Source: Myxocyprinus asiaticus | Lineage: Eukaryota; Chordata; Actinopteri; Cypriniformes; Catostomidae | Assembly (NCBI RefSeq): GCF_019703515.2 | Contig: NC_059379.1 | Coordinates: forward strand, 25,236,380-25,300,379 | DNA: 64,000 bases | Direction: 5' to 3' | Part shown: positions 36,906-49,500 of the stretch, piece after piece | Numbering within the stretch: the first letter of the stretch is position 1 | Layout of the letters: every line of letters begins with the position of its first letter | Translations under genes and position numbers: made by a program | Notes under the pieces: generated by a model | The model's database searches: none | Told to the model about the DNA's origin: nothing | What the model saw: only the letters and a program-made list of their open reading frames with translations

Positions 36906-37954
36906 ACAGACAAGAAACCATTCCAACCACTTGGGGGCAGTGCTTCCATCACAACATAAGTGAGTTAACCCACACAGAAAAAAAACAACAACAACAAACA
37001 ATTAGTTGGCTCAACAACCATAAATCACGTTCTCAGAAACGTACATAATTATAAAAAATGTTGCTTCACTTAATTTGCATTAATGTGTACAACACAAAAT
37101 ATCAATGAGAAGGTGAACTTAGAATGATACATAAAGAAATAATTCTGTGTTCCATGAACTTCTTAAGCTTAAAAATACATGAAAGTCAGTTTGTAAGTAC
37201 TACTAACTCACATGATCAAGTAAAGAACTGAGGTCATGGGGAATACCCATAAGCCCTTGTGCTTGAATGATTTAAGCATGTTCGTTTTGTCAAAAGGAAC
37301 TTATTTGGGCATTAATTGGTTGTTATTAACAATTTATAGAGACTTTAGCTTTTAGTGTTATTGATGTTGTTTTACTGTTATTAGTTATTTCATGTAAAGT
37401 CACCATTGTAATGTTGGATTCTGTTCAACTCATGAGTGCTCCAACCATGGGATTGTGCATAGTTCTAGTGCATCTTTATGTGCACTTTTGGGCATGAAGT
37501 TTATTTACTGCTTGAAACACTTTTTTGTTATGAGCCAATTATATTAACACTGCAGTATGGTACATAACATCTTCAACACTAGCACCACCGAATGGCAAAA
37601 ATAAAAAAAAAAATTCAAAACAGTCTCAATATGACTCTCCTCTGCAGTTGTTCAAACAGTCAGATAGTCCCGCCCACAACTCACACCACTGGTTGAGTAG
37701 CATTGTTGGGGCGGGTCTAAGTGGGTAGCTCAAAACAAACAAAGCAATTTTTATAGCACCACAGAGAAAGTGTTTACAGTTTTTAAGAAATCATGCCAAT
37801 GTGATTACATCACACACGCATACTGCTGCTGACCAGAAGCGATGGTTTATAGTTAAAAAGTACTTAATTATTGATATTTTTCACACCAAATGTGTTTGTG
37901 TCGCTTTACAAGACATTAATTTAACCACTTGTAGGGATTCATTTATGCTGAGTG
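36906..37954. other. intergenic between nmt1 and plcd3, no gene
   Basis: AT-rich; no exon, RNA gene or repeat terminus was recognised. A short A-rich run lies near 37,600. Confidence 0.45.
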
Positions 37955-38139
37955 ACTGTTTTTTTGGAGCTTCAAAGGTCTGATCACCATCCACTTGCAT
38001 TTCAAGGACCTACTGAGCTGAGATATTTTTCTATTTTTCTTCAAATGTGTTCAGCTGAAGAAAGTCATATACACCTGAAATGGCATGAGGCGAGTAAATG
38101 ATGAGAGAATTTTAATTTTTGGGTGAACTAACCCTTTAA
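37955..38139. repeat. right-end fragment of the TTAA MITE
   Basis: It has the family body (ccacttgcatttcaaggacc, then tttttgggtgaactaaccct) and ends with TTTAA. Confidence 0.6.
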
Positions 38140-38519
38140 CCTATTAATGGCTTACTTATAGTTGTCTCAGCAGATTAAGCTGGGATAGAAGAAATTATTT
38201 TAACACTGAAAAGTTACGTATTTCACCTTTAAGTAGAAATAATATAAATGTTAATTTTAAACAACATGATATTAGCTGTTAAATCTTATTCATGTGACAT
38301 ACCTTTTTAAGTAAAAGTTGAATGAACTGATACATTTGTGTATATCTAACAAAGGTTTTCTTGTTATGCTGACATAAAAGGACCATAAGTTGAATTTACT
38401 TAAAAGCGTGATGCAAAAATGCTACATATTCATTGGCAGCCAAAAGTTTGGAATAATGTACAGATTTTAAGGAAATTGGTACTTTAATTAAACAAAGTAG
38501 CATTCAACTGATCACACAT

Positions 38520-38793
38520 CTTATCACGTGGCTTGTTGAGTGTTGAGAGACATAGCGCGTGTGGAGGCTTCACGCCATCCACCACAGCAACCACGCTCAA
38601 CTCACCTCGTGCCCCACCAAGAACGAACCACATTATTGCGACCACGAGGAGGTTGTGACTCTACCCTGGCCAATTTGGTTGCTTAGGAGACCTGGCTGGA
38701 GTCACTCAGCATGCCCTAGGATTCGAACTAGCGAGCTAGCGAACTCCAGGGGTGGTAGCCAGCGTATTATACCACTGAGCTACCCAGGCCCCT
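38520..38793 (-). mobile_element. tRNA-derived SINE, minus strand, internally shortened
   Basis: The tRNA-like head (gggcctgggtagctcagtgg in reverse) is at 38,793 and the body runs to cttatcacgtggcttgttga near 38,520. The 3' tail is absent. Confidence 0.75.
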
Positions 38794-38798
38794 GAGTG

Positions 38799-39430
38799 TT
38801 ATGGATCTTAACCCCATTGAGCTTTTGTGGGATCAGCTAGACTGTAAGGTGTGTGAGAAGTGCCTGACAAAACAGCCACATTGTGGCAGTGGGGGCGTGG
38901 TCAAGCGTCCGTCTGAAGAGAGAGAAAGCGGTAAGGGTGCTTGCACCTGAGCTAGATTATGTTTAACACCTGTCTCTAATTCCAGTGAGCATGGGGAGAG
39001 CGGCATATAGACAGCCACGCCACCAGCAGTAGGGAGAGAGGGACTGGCACAAGGAAGGCCACAGTGCTACAGAAGCTGTTGTGTTTAATCTATTGCGTTT
39101 GTGAAGCTGATGTGTTTAAGTAACTATATGCCTGTGAAGCTGATGAGTTTAAGTAACTCAGCGCCTGTGAGACTGATGAGTTTGCGAAATTGTAAAGCAC
39201 TGATGTGGCCAATTAAAACTCGTACCTGAATCTGGAAACCTTGCTTCCCTGTGTTCTCCTTCCCTTCTGCCTGTGAGGCAGTGTTACACACATCTATGGC
39301 AAGTGCTACAGGAAGCATGGGGTGAAATGTCACCCGAGTATCTGGACAAACTGACAGCTAGAATGGCAAGGATCTGCAGAGCAGTCATTGCTGCACATGG
39401 AGGATTTTTTGATGAGAACTCTTTGAAGTA
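38799..39430 (+). pseudogene. C-terminal part of a Tc1 transposase, split by the LTR
   Basis: The first piece reads VMDLNPIELLWDQLDCKVCE (third catalytic region, Glu present) and runs to LTKQPH. After the LTR the frame resumes LWQVLQEAWGEMSPEYLDKL to HGGFFDENSLK and TAG. Removing the LTR and one copy of cacat restores one frame. The N-terminal two-thirds are gone. Confidence 0.78.
38882..39288 (+). mobile_element. solo LTR, gypsy-like, TSD cacat
   Basis: It begins TGTGGCAGTGGGGGCGTGGT and ends AGTGTTACA (TG...CA), with cacat at 38877-38881 and 39289-39293. Three imperfect tandem units (gtgaagctgatgagtttaag) lie at about 39,105-39,190. No internal region is present, as after LTR-LTR recombination. 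A similar-ended LTR is at 57676-57985. Confidence 0.8.
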
Positions 39431-39995
39431 GTTTAATTTTTATTTTATTTGTAATAGTAATTTTTCACATTATTAATGTCATGACTATACATTGTGATCA
39501 GTTGAAAGCCACTTTGGTGAATAAAAGTACCAATTTATTTCCATAAGAGCAAAATCTGTACATTATTCCAAACTTTTTGCAGATTGTTTGTGATAAGGAC
39601 TTTTTTAAAACCATTTTAAACAGATAGCATTCACAAAAAGCAATTTCCATATAATGAAATGAGCATAACAAGAAATAAAATATATTTAATATAGAAATTT
39701 CCATGAATTTAACAGGACATTTTGTTAATTTGTTTTTTTCCAGGCAGGAAAATTACATTTGCAAAATTCCCTGAAACAGTATTTTCAGGTTTTCCATGAC
39801 TGTTCCCTCAGTGTCAATAACAGGTTCATAAGGCACCATTCAAATCATGTAATAATATGTGTCACAGCATATGCAGGCAGTGTAATGGTATAAGAATTCC
39901 CACACTCATTGACAAATATTTTGGGTCTGAAGAAGTTGGTAAAAACTGTACCACCTTCCCAGACAGGCCACTAAACAGGTGGTTAAACTGCAGGC

Positions 39996-40001
39996 TTTAT
40001 T
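39996..40001 (-). terminator. AATAAA immediately after the plcd3 stop
   Basis: On the minus strand TGA is followed after one base by AATAAA. If used, the 3' UTR would be only about 20-30 bases. A more distal signal may be used instead. Confidence 0.4.
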
Positions 40002-40002
40002 C

Positions 40003-43000
40003 TCAGGCTGTTTGTGTGGTTGTTTGTCTGGCTGGGCTACTGTAGCCAGGGGAAACTTTAACATGGATGAAGAGACTGGAGGGAGACGTGCTCGACCCAT
40101 CGGCCTTCAGCAGACCTACATGTCTGTAACCTGCAGGAGAGACATTACAGAATGCACTTGTGTAGTAAAAACAGAACAGTTTGTGTTATTAGCAACAAAA
40201 TAGTAACAATATTAATTCACAAACAGCAGCATACCTGTACGCATGCTTATGAAAGGAAGAGTAAACTGGCCCAGGAAGTAATTTCTTGTGGTAAAGTCAT
40301 GGTCTTCGACCTTAAAGCGCACTAACACCAGCTCGGGCACATGTAGAATGAACTTAAAGGTGCAGTCCCATCTGGGGTTAAAGCCTTATGGAGGGTGGGA
40401 GAAAAGGGTGTTTTATTATATTGCTCCCCAGAGGAAAGAAAGTGAGGAATATGACAAAGAGTTTTAAGATCTGCCTGGCTCTCCCAGGACGCATCATAAT
40501 TGATGTACCATTATTGTCTATACGGTGTGTCTTTTTTTTATTGGTGTCTATGGGAACCCCGTAAGTCTCCACCCATACAAGGGGGTCTACAATGGAGCTC
40601 AGCTTTTCTTTCTCAGGTTTAGGCAGCTGCTGGGCAGATATTACCTAAGAGAGGAGACAGAAATGGGAGTGTCATTATTTACTCACCCTCATGTCATACC
40701 AAACCCGTATGAAATTATTTCTTCCATGGAAACCAAAAGAAAAATTCTATAAAATATCTTCACACATCCTTTTGCCATAAAATGAAAGTGAATAGTGACT
40801 CCAAGTGGCCAAGCTCCATAAAGGACAAATATCACCATACATTTCTATAAAACCACATTAAAAGTAGTAACGTTTGGTCACAAGACACACAAGAACCAAT
40901 GAGGTTTGATATTATTGACGTGTCACCATATTTGATTTATGCACTGTATTCAGGAGTTGATTAATGAGTTGAGAGTGAATAACTACTTTCGGTCTGTTCA
41001 TCAAAGTGATCAGATATATTCAGAAGACTTGGAAAATAATAATATTGTCAACTACTTTTGCTGTGATTTTTTGTTTTTTTTGTTTTTTTTTGTTATTTAT
41101 GGAGCTTGACAGCCTGGAGTCACTATTCACTTTCATTACATGGCAAAAAGACATGTGAATATTTAAAATATATATATTTTGTTTTGTTCCACAGAAGATA
41201 GAAAGTCATCCAGGTTTGGATCGACATTAGGGTGAGTAATTAATGATAGGTGAACTATCACTATCCCAAGTCGATGGTATATCGAAACATCGAAAATGCA
41301 CTTAATATTATCCATCTGGAAGTGATTGGAAAAGTAGGTGTTCCATACCACGATAGAGGAGTTTCATTACTCATTTAAAAGAGAACATCTCAGCATTATA
41401 CTGTAGTTCCAATAGATATATTTAAAAGTCGAATGTATGAACATTTAGAACTGAGCATCAAAATCTCTCGAACAGGAAACAGAGAAGCAAAATCCTTCTT
41501 AACAATTTTGAGGGTAAGTTGTCATAAAGAGCCCTCTGTTGTTTGCTTTACCTTGATGGTGAGAAGGGTTGGGTTGTGGCCAAGCCCTCCACTAGTGTTC
41601 TCAGGGTTAAACTCTGAATCAGGCTGGCACATAAAGCTTGGTTTCAGCACGTAACCACAGCGGCCGTTTGGTAAAAAACGACCTCTGTTTAGATCCATCT
41701 CTTCACAGTGGGTTTGGAAGTTTAATGCCACTGCAAAATAATTGTTCTGTTAGCCATAAATGAGAACTATAGGACTTGCACAAATATTCATTTTTTACAT
41801 GTTGACAAGTAAAAGTAGTTGACTAATCAGCAGGCTTGACTAGCTTAGAGTTACTTTCAGCCTCTGAGTGACACTTGATTACTTTCAGAGCACTTAACAA
41901 GAAAACGGGCCTGTATGTGAACACTTTAAACGGCTACTTTAAAGATTAAAGGTGCACTCAGTAACTTTTTGTTCATGTCATCTTGGATTTACAGTGACAC
42001 CTAGTGGTGTGGATGCAGCATCATTCAAAATCAACAGTTTTCAGTTACAGATGCCATTGTTGAAATTCACTATTCACAATCAGCCATGACTAATTTAATC
42101 CATGAGTAAAATTGTCCAAAAACAAGACGGTTACTGAGATTTAGCGAGTAGTATTCAGCTGGTCATGTGATTCTAAAATGGCAGCCCCCATGAGGGCGCC
42201 CCTCTCCCATGTAGAATAAAACAGCTTTTATAAGGTTACTGATATGACTCTGATCAATACTGATTGAGTCCTCATCTCAAGTGAGTGGTCATGATTTTAT
42301 ACACAGGTTTCAAAATTACAATTCATTTCTTTAGATGTGAAACTTTTCTAATGGGGAAAAAATTACTGAGTGCACCTTTAAGTATGTCATTTCTGCACCA
42401 CCAAATGGAATTGCAAAAATAAACAATGTTTATAAACAGTTGTCTGAATACACCCCCTGCCTGCCGTTGGTCAAAAACAGAGCAATCAAAGAACCACAGA
42501 AACACAGTGCTTACAGTTTCCGAGAAAATTAACCTATGATTGGCTTAGTTATAGTTGTCTCTGCATCTTTTAACACAGAAAAAGTTACAAACTTCAGCTT
42601 TAACATGCTTTGTGATCGTAAAGTGCTCCAGGTTCACTTTATTTTCACTTATATGAATATGCAAACATTTTTACATATACAGTATATAATATCTGTAATG
42701 ATTGCCATACAAACATAAGTAGGGTACAATGGGGTTAAAGGCACCCCTTTTTTTTCTGTTCAAAAATGTATCAAGGTAAAAAAAAAAAAAGATTTATATT
42801 TACTAAATATTGATGGAGCAACATAATTTGTGTAAAAATAAATAATAACGGAAGGTTGTTTAGATTAAAATTCAGTTTTTAAAAAAACTGCCTTTTACCC
42901 CAAGTTAGGGAGCCTTTTACCCCAGGTGTGGGGTAAAAGGCCCCTAGGGGGTTTAAAGTGATATTGTGTAGATACCAGGCCAATAGTTACAGCAGCATAT

Positions 43001-46000
43001 AGACAGCAAGATGATTTTTTGAGTAACAAATAAAGATGATGCTTACTCAAAATAACTACTTCAGAAAAAGTAAACCATTTCCTGTTAATTTCAAACACAT
43101 TTGGCATTTTATTACATCTCAAGTATTCTATAAACAAACTAATCTCTATTATGATTGGATGAGTCAATGTGAGCCCACTTTGAACATTTTTCATAACAAA
43201 TCTATTCGCCTCACTTAAAAAAAAAAAAAAAAACTTTTTATAGGGGCCTTTAGCCCCTACAACAGGGGAGCTTTTCCTCCCAAATACTATAATTTCACTT
43301 ATTGGACAGTTATTGAAAAATGTTTGATTTAATGATCTTAAACAAAACTGAAAATAATAAGTATTCTGTCTCAAAATAAATGTGTTAATTTCAGTGATTT
43401 CCATTAGCTACATAAATTTGCAACATTTTAAAAAAGAATAAAAATTAAATCAAATTGCCTCAAAATCAAACTTTACACACCACATACAAAGATTTCATTG
43501 ATCAGGAAAATTTTCCAGTGTATAGTGACAAACATACGTATGTTTAGGAAAGTACTATGGTAGTTTTTGTTGTTATGTAGTATTTTGGGAGAAAATAAAA
43601 TCAATGGAGTCTTTTACCACGTGGAGCCTTTAGCCCCGTTGTACCCTACACATCAAGGCATGCGAAATCAAAGTTTAGTTCGGAGCCTTCAAATGTTTAG
43701 GACCCCACTGGCTGTCACCATTTAAATTAAGTACTACTACTGAAGTCATGTGACCCATGACTTCCAGCATGTTGACTACTGGCAGAACTTATCGACTAGT
43801 CGGTGGAGCCCCTGGTGGACTCTGCAGTAATCTGCATGATGTTTTACTTTTCTTTCTTTAAATGATATTTACCCAGCTGACAGCCAGCGTTCCACATGTC
43901 TTGAGGGTTGTAGTTGGAAGATTGCACTCGCTGACCAGATGGGTAGATTCTGCTCAAATGCATGCTGTTGTGACGCACAAAGAGCTTCCCTATAAATGAG
44001 AGAGAAACAAACACTCAGAAAATACAGTTCAGTTCATCAGTATTTGATGGTCATTGAAACAAGCTGTGCACTGAGTATTGAGTAATTATGGAAAAGTGAC
44101 TATGATATGATTATTACACAAGGTTTTTCATTTGACTGCAGAATCTGGATAAAGGTGAAGTGTGTAATTTTTTCATAATTAAAATACTTTTACTTTTCTT
44201 GATGTAATGTGGATAGACAACTAAATGTAAGCCAATTGTAGGTTGACTTCCTTGAAAATTTTAAACAGAGTGGCTCTGTTTTGCTTTCAAAACATTGCTT
44301 TGTGTGCTTGAGCATCCCCGCCAGCTTGACACAACAACACTGGCTCAACCAACAGCATGAGTTTGAGTGACTATCTACTGTATCTGACCGACCAAAGGAA
44401 GATGGGGGAAATGTTCGAGGATCATGTCTGAAAACAGTCATAGGTTTTGCTATTCCATTAGATGACACTAGTGGCGCAAAAATTACACACTTCCCCTTTA
44501 AGAAAAAAATCTAATACAATTGCGGTTAGACACACACTCCCAAACATGCACTCGCAAACAATACCTGACTCTTTGATAAGTTTCAATGCGCCACTCTCAG
44601 AGAAAGAGTTCATCTCATTGGGAGGATTCTTGGCAGATTGATTAAATCCTTTGAAGGAAACACCGCAGGTGTACAACACCAGATCAGACAGCTCCGGACT
44701 CAGCTTAGAAGCCTTTTTAGGAAAAGCAAAAATATGCTGGAGAGCAATAAAAATCCAAAGATATACACCAGCACATGCATGCAAACACAGAGACAGACAC
44801 ACAGACAAACACAAATAACACTGAGACAAAATGAACATGCACAAAAACGGTGAGAACAAACACTTATGTACGTGGATAGATACTTTTAAAATCATCTTAT
44901 ACATAGGTAGTTGACATGACATGTCAAGCAGTGACAGTAGAGTCCTGCAGTTTGACATGCAATACTTCATTTAAAACTACTTTAAACTAATTTTTTCTAA
45001 TTCTTTTACAGTATAATAATACATGCAGACCTCATATTAAAGGAATGTTCAGGGTTCAGAGTTCCTGGTAAACACTGGAACGCCAGTAAATCCCTGATTT
45101 CATGACATTAAAATCATCTTAACATGAATGTAGTTACATGATGTAGTTACATGTGGACTGGCCCTATTCACTTCCATTGTAAGTGGCTTTCTGTAATTGC
45201 GATTTCGGCTTTTTGTTTTTAAAAATTATAAAAGTTTATTTAATCATTTTTGTGTGGTAATAAACATAATGCCACAAATGCTGCCGATTGAACATAATTT
45301 GTACTGAACCCAGAATATTCCTTTAATTGGGAGACTATGTGGAATATTTGTACTTTTAGAAACTCATTTGTCACACTGCTGTGCTATTTAAGTGAACTTC
45401 AAAAACCAAAAGGTGATTAAAATTGAAAAGTGGTTATTGTAGTTACATCAACTAAAATATACACTTTCCCTTATATATTCACATAAAATTTTACCTGCTC
45501 AGTCAGCCACCCACATACAAAAATGTATACAGTACCTGCATAAATTAACTGACAAATATCAAGCTGCATACACAAGAAATTGAATTGGACAGGGCTGGGT
45601 TTCCCAAAAGCATCATAAGCTTAAGTTGATCATAGACACCACTGGCACCAATGGTCTCTACGATCTACTTAGGCTTACGTTGCTTTTGGGAAATGCAGCC
45701 CAGAACAGTTAAAAGCACAGGACATAAAGTGCATGCTACAAATGTTGATGATGCTTTGCATCAGTGATACTCAATTTACTTTACTTGGTGGCCTCCTTAT
45801 TTGTTTTTGTTTTTTTAAATGCTGGGTAAACAGGGGCCAGTGTATTTAAAGATCTGATAACAGATAGATTTTTGCTGCTAAATGGAAGGTACATTTGAAT
45901 ATGCTGCAAAAAGCTGTGATGATGCACTAGTCAGTGATGACAGTATTTGCATATCCTGATGCTTTGCTTCATTATTATAAAAAATAGAGACATGACTTAT

Positions 46001-46501
46001 AATAATGAATAATTTGTTAATTAATCTGAATAATTAACAAATCAAGAGTAACAATGTAATGCAAGCAAGCAACATGAAAAATCTAGAACACTTCCGTTTT
46101 AAGCCCTTGAAATGTAGACAGCTTTATGGTAGCACTTTATTTTACAGTACTGTTCTACATTTACTTACTATATAATTACAACAACTACAGTAATTACCAG
46201 GTACTAACCCTAAACCTAACACCAACCCTAACCTTAACCCATATTAAGTGCATATAGTTACCTAAGTTTACTCAGTTCTTTCTTGGGTAAGTACTGAAAG
46301 TACACATACTGTAAAATAAAGTTTAACTAGCTTTATTGATCATCTACTCTTAAGTGTAGATTTGGTAGTGTTATAATCAACACGCTTTCAGGGTGTATTC
46401 TCAAGTCCGGATTGTGGATGACAGGCCAATGATAACCTTGTGGGTGGGGCCAGGACTTTGAGTATCCCTGCTTTAGAACAGACATAAGCTTGACATACAA
46501 A

Positions 46502-46536
<35 letters not shown>

Positions 46537-49500
46537 ACACAAACACAGACCTTTCGGACTTTGGGCTTGCTTTCGCCTTTAGATTCATCTTCTGAGGAGC
46601 TTGAGTCAGAGCTGGAGTTGTCCTGCTCTACTCTGTTCTTCTTTCCTTTTAGCAAGATCTTTCCTTTAAGGTCCTACCACAAAATGAACACATATTTCCA
46701 TTTAAGTGTTATTCTAACATCTGGTCAATGCTCAGTGGTCATGTCACCAAATAGCTATTGCAAATAATCATATGCTAGTAATTAACAGGTGTCTATTATA
46801 TCATAAAAGAGAGAGCACTCTAACTCATCTCAAAACTTCTTAAGCCTTTGAAGGACATTTTCAGTGCATGCCAGGACACAATGGTAACACAGTACCTTAA
46901 AGTATGATATTCTGTAAATATCTTTACATTGATTACACATAAAATATTTTAAATATAACATAAATATAAAGTTTGGTCCATGCATGGTTGGGACAATCAA
47001 ATAGCAATAGATACTACATCTGGTGTGTATGAGAAGTATCCTTATACAGGTAGGGCTATAGGAAATACCTTTGCAAAAAACTGTGCAATTCTCAGATTTC
47101 TCACAGTTAACATGTATGGAAAACACAAACTGTAGTGAATTTCTCTGCAGGGCATACTGAATTTTTGCATAAAATTTAAAACAGGCAAAAGAGAAGAGAG
47201 ACTGCTCTTGTAGGATTTTAGAGTACAATTTATTAAAACTGTATGAAGGTAAATCAGCAGAAAGCCAACCCGCATTACCTCTGGTGATGGCAGGCACTCA
47301 AGTGGCTTATCATTAAGAGGTTTGGTAACTAGTTTGTCCCCCAGAATGGAGCGCAGCTGCTGGGCCAGGATCACCTGCTGCTCCACAGAGCAGTGGTTCT
47401 CCAGAGACAGAATAAGAGGATATGGTGAAGCCTACAAAACAACAATTTGCCCATGAGTGTATTTTATTTGCATTTATTCTGCTTTTTTAACCAGGCAGGA
47501 CTTATTTGTAAGGACTGGAAGAGATAGCTACTGTATTTGGCATATAGAATAGTTATAATGTATTTATACATTCTTTCCTTTAAAGAGGACATTTTTGTAA
47601 CTCAATTAATATGTGAAAAGGTAAGACAATCATAACCGAGGTAATTTACATAGAAGTTGTAGATGTCTAAAAGGTGCAGCAGCAAAAGAGCCTGCTTAAT
47701 TCTAAAGGTCAAAGACAGGGTAGAAAATGGTCGTGTAAAACAACGACTTTTTTGGTGCAAGAAACCATAAATAACAAAATATAACAGTTAGTTCCAGTTC
47801 TCCAATCAAATTAGACAAGCAACTTTTGAAGAGTGCTGATATTTACAGCACTGGGACGCTACACTGTTTCTATCTTGGACTTAAAAAAAAAAAAAAAAAA
47901 AAAAAACTTTATAAAAAAAGAGAGTTTAAAATATGTTCCATATACAACATTATTTATAAACATGTGAAGGCTTTACTCCTTTACCAGGAATTTAAATGAT
48001 TAAAATAAATTGATTTAAATGACACATTTGGGGCCGGTTGCATAAATATGTTTTAACCTAATCTTACAAGTCAATTGTCAAAAATTTTCATTTAAGACTT
48101 TTCTTAACTTTTTCCAACAGTTGCATAAAAACTTAGATCCGTCTAATGTTAGGCCATACTGTAAGACTGCATAACCCTGGGGCCGGTTGCATAAAACTAG
48201 TTTAGACTAGTCTTACAAGTTAGTTGTCAAAAATGTTGGTCTTAACTTTTTCAGTCCGTTGCATATGTAATGGTAGCCAGCTGGTAGGTAGCTGTGCAGT
48301 GTGTAAACCTCACTCCCCTGGCCTCAAGAGGTGCACTAGCGACTGACGCTAGGGGCTGTGGCCTTTAGCCTCCTTGTTAGCGTGCCCCCTCCCATGTTGG
48401 AGACTCTAGTTCGAATCCTGCTCCGAGTGGGTTGAACAGGACCGGTTCCAGTGGTGCCGTGACCCGGATGGGAGTGAGGTTTAGGGGGGTGAGTGAAACG
48501 GTAGCCATCTGGTAGATAGCTGTGCAATGTGTAAACCTCACTCCCCTGGCCTAAAGAGGTGCACTATTGATTAATGCTAGGTGCTGTAGCCTTTAGCCTC
48601 CTCGTTAGTGCGCCCACCTCCCATGCTGGAGACGCTGGTTCAAATCCCCCTCGGAGCAGGTCGAATAGGACCAGTTACACATAAAAACATAGGTCAGACT
48701 AATTTAAGACCAAAATATAAGACAGCAGACCTTTAGGCTAACTTTTGTTTACATTCCATATTGCCATGGAAAATAACTGTCAGCTAAGCCAGTGGGGGCT
48801 TCAGTTGAGTGCTAAAGCGGCTTGAATTGAGACTTTGCCTTCTACAGCGGTAACACAATAGACCTTTTTCACACTCTGGGTTTTGGAACGTGGAAGTAAA
48901 CGATTGCAGGGTAAACTTTGACAGTGATGAATGGGAGTGAATGGGAGATCACAGCAAATATTATTTTCACTTAACCATTTGCTCCAAGACCAAAAGAAAA
49001 AATCCACTATTATGTTTGAATGACTTTCCAGGATAGGAAAAAAAAATAGAGAGCGGTGGATTAAGACTGTAAAATGGGAGAAGATGCCAAATTTACTGTC
49101 ACTCTCTCAGCAGCTGTAATAGAAACCCCCTCGCAGCTGTGGTAATTCGTTTTTTAAAACTAATTCCTGGGTAATATAGCACAAAGCATAATGTTATAAA
49201 TTTACACCCAATATTTAAAAAATGTATGATATAAAAAAAGTTTGATAGATTTACACTGATAAATAAGGCGGAAACGTGTTACCACAGTCTGTGAAAAAGG
49301 TCTATTCCTTACTTTTTTTAAATTATTATATGGGTTAAAATCACAAAATGTGTTCATTAAAATCAAAGCATTACATTCTAATTGACATACTTTCAGCAAA
49401 GGAAAACTGTGTTGACCGCCCACTGTGGGCCATTTTTTTAAGCTGTTCAGTGTCTTACTTTTCCCATAATGCAATGCAAATTAGACTGCCTTACTAAAGA

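Larger units (their letters stand above)
38446..39580 (+). mobile_element. Tc1-like element interrupted by a SINE and a solo LTR
   Basis: The ends tttggaataatgtacagatt and its complement near 39,560 are inverted repeats. Inside are the C-terminal part of a transposase, a minus-strand SINE at 38520-38793 that accompanies loss of the transposase N-terminus, and a solo LTR at 38882-39288. Confidence 0.75.

Noticed and set aside
42895..43404. 169-codon minus-strand frame as transposase of the 42722-43646 element
   Set aside because: No catalytic motif or recognisable domain is present; base composition and low-complexity stretches suggest a chance frame.
44458..44970. 170-codon minus-strand frame as a separate gene
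   Set aside because: Its middle is the plcd3 Y-box exon 44565-44712; the rest is intron translation.
46200..46240. interstitial telomere repeat
   Set aside because: CCCTAA-like words are irregular and sit inside a palindromic repeat; a similar short stretch at 59,090-59,120 is also irregular.
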